NCBI GenBank assembly: GCA_900539755.1
Contig: UQDC01000003.1
Coordinates: forward strand, 62,001 to 126,000
From: an uncultured Alistipes sp.
Lineage (GTDB): Bacteria > Bacteroidota > Bacteroidia > Bacteroidales > Rikenellaceae
Direction: 5' to 3'
Length of the DNA: 64,000 nt
Part shown: piece after piece, positions 63,688 through 64,000 of the stretch
Layout: every line of letters starts with the position of its first letter
How positions within the stretch are numbered: position 1 is the stretch's first letter
Translations under genes and position numbers: made by a program
The notes under the pieces: model-generated
What the model was told of the DNA's origin: nothing
What the model saw: the letters and a program-made list of their open reading frames with translations, nothing else
Database searches by the model: none

Positions 63688-63790
63688 GGGTAAGTCTTAT
63701 ACGACCAGCTCCTGCTGAATCCCCCAGGGTCGGAAGACAGCAAGGGTAGGCGGTTGTAGCGGTGCGATATAAGTAGCTTACCCTTTTTTT
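63688..63790 (+). ncRNA. ffs: Signal recognition particle RNA (4.5S type)
   Basis: The conserved SRP helix 8 core is visible: GGGTCGGAAGACAGCAAGGG with the GGAA tetraloop and the AGCA asymmetric loop that bind Ffh. The ends pair (GGGTAAG with CTTACCC) and a run of seven T follows at 63784-63790, giving an RNA of about 100 nt without an Alu domain. It guides membrane-protein targeting with Ffh and FtsY. It carries its own consensus promoter. Confidence 0.88.
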
Positions 63791-63836
63791 ATTTCAGCAA
63801 ATTGTGGTAACTTCGGTCCGTTATTACCTTGCACCC

Positions 63837-64000
63837 ATGCTGATCAGAATCTATCCGGAAAATCCCAACGAAAAAGCGATCACCCAAGTGGTGGACATCC
63901 TGCAACGTGACGGCGTAATCATCTACCCCACGGACAGTGTCTATGCGTTCGGCTGCTCGTTGCGAAGCACGCGTGCCATCGAAAGGTTACGCGCTTTAAC
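63837..64000 (+). CDS. Sua5/YciO/YrdC-family protein (3' partial)
   Basis: Only the first 54 codons are in the window: MLIRIYPENPNEKAITQVVD, then LQRDGVIIYPTDSVYAFGCSL. The stretch with IIYPTDSVYAFGC is the start of the YrdC/Sua5 fold (canonical YPTDTVYGLG), which makes threonylcarbamoyl-AMP for tRNA t6A modification; the YciO branch is also possible. The gene runs off the right edge. It begins 46 bp after the SRP RNA terminator. Confidence 0.85.
   Translation, partial: MLIRIYPENPNEKAITQVVDILQRDGVIIYPTDSVYAFGCSLRSTRAIERLRAL

Noticed and set aside
63688..63790. Considered as 6S RNA or tmRNA
   Set aside because: The GGAA tetraloop with adjacent AGCA and the paired ends are specific to SRP helix 8; the length is about 100 nt.

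Overview
The window is from a bacterium of the order Bacteroidales (phylum Bacteroidota). The basis is the many SusC/CarboxypepD_reg-type TonB receptor features, lipoproteins and DUF families typical of gut Bacteroidota, a type II-C CRISPR-Cas system with a 47-bp repeat, and promoters that repeatedly match the phylum consensus (TTTG, about 19-20 nt, TAnnTTTG) with no Shine-Dalgarno sequences. Family or genus cannot be fixed from the sequence alone.

Layout. 1-9.4 kb (+): a sugar-catabolic gene set: fused 2-oxoacid dehydrogenase E1 (cut by the left edge), PHP-domain protein, RhaEW-like aldolase/short-chain dehydrogenase fusion, zinc alcohol dehydrogenase, tandem class II aldolase, lipoate-protein ligase. 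9.8-15.2 kb (+): three secreted proteins (heparinase II/III-like, DUF4861-like, GH37-like). 15.5-19.9 kb (-): rhaB-rhaA-rhaT-rhaM for L-rhamnose. This rha operon has no aldolase of its own, so the RhaEW-like protein 13 kb away probably completes the pathway. 20.5-25 kb: two divergent PurF-family proteins around a rubrerythrin; the first has Gly where the glutaminase Cys should be. 25.1-27.3 kb: DsbD. 27.7 kb: a CAU-anticodon tRNA with an aberrant T arm. 27.9-29.1 kb: two paralogous small membrane proteins and a HigA-like antitoxin fragment.

29.2-34.7 kb: a complete type II-C CRISPR-Cas locus. It has seven identical 47-bp repeats with six 30-bp spacers on the + strand, cas2, cas1 and cas9 on the - strand, and a tracrRNA on the + strand upstream of cas9. 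The tracrRNA has a perfect Bacteroidota promoter, an anti-repeat and a terminator. Every CRISPR repeat itself carries TTG-N19-TATCTTTG, so each spacer may have its own promoter.

35-48 kb: a truncated TonB-receptor-like gene, menA, a small lipoprotein, an HXXEE protein, an AlkA-like glycosylase, ferritin, an ArsC-like protein with an MFS exporter, an NhaC antiporter, a DUF4465 lipoprotein behind a cobalamin riboswitch, a divergent guanine deaminase/xpt pair (guanine to XMP), and an Nramp metal transporter. 48-51 kb: a hemerythrin protein translationally coupled to a LuxR-type regulator, then an OB-fold-like lipoprotein and a PepSY membrane protein behind a strong leader hairpin. 51.7-60.3 kb (-): a tight six-gene operon of TonB receptor, DUF4876-like lipoprotein, DUF6850-like barrel, ABC ATPase, ABC permease and DUF4857-like membrane protein, which looks like an uncharacterised uptake or envelope system. 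60.7-64 kb: mltG, a lipoprotein, the SRP RNA, and the start of a Sua5/YrdC gene cut by the right edge.
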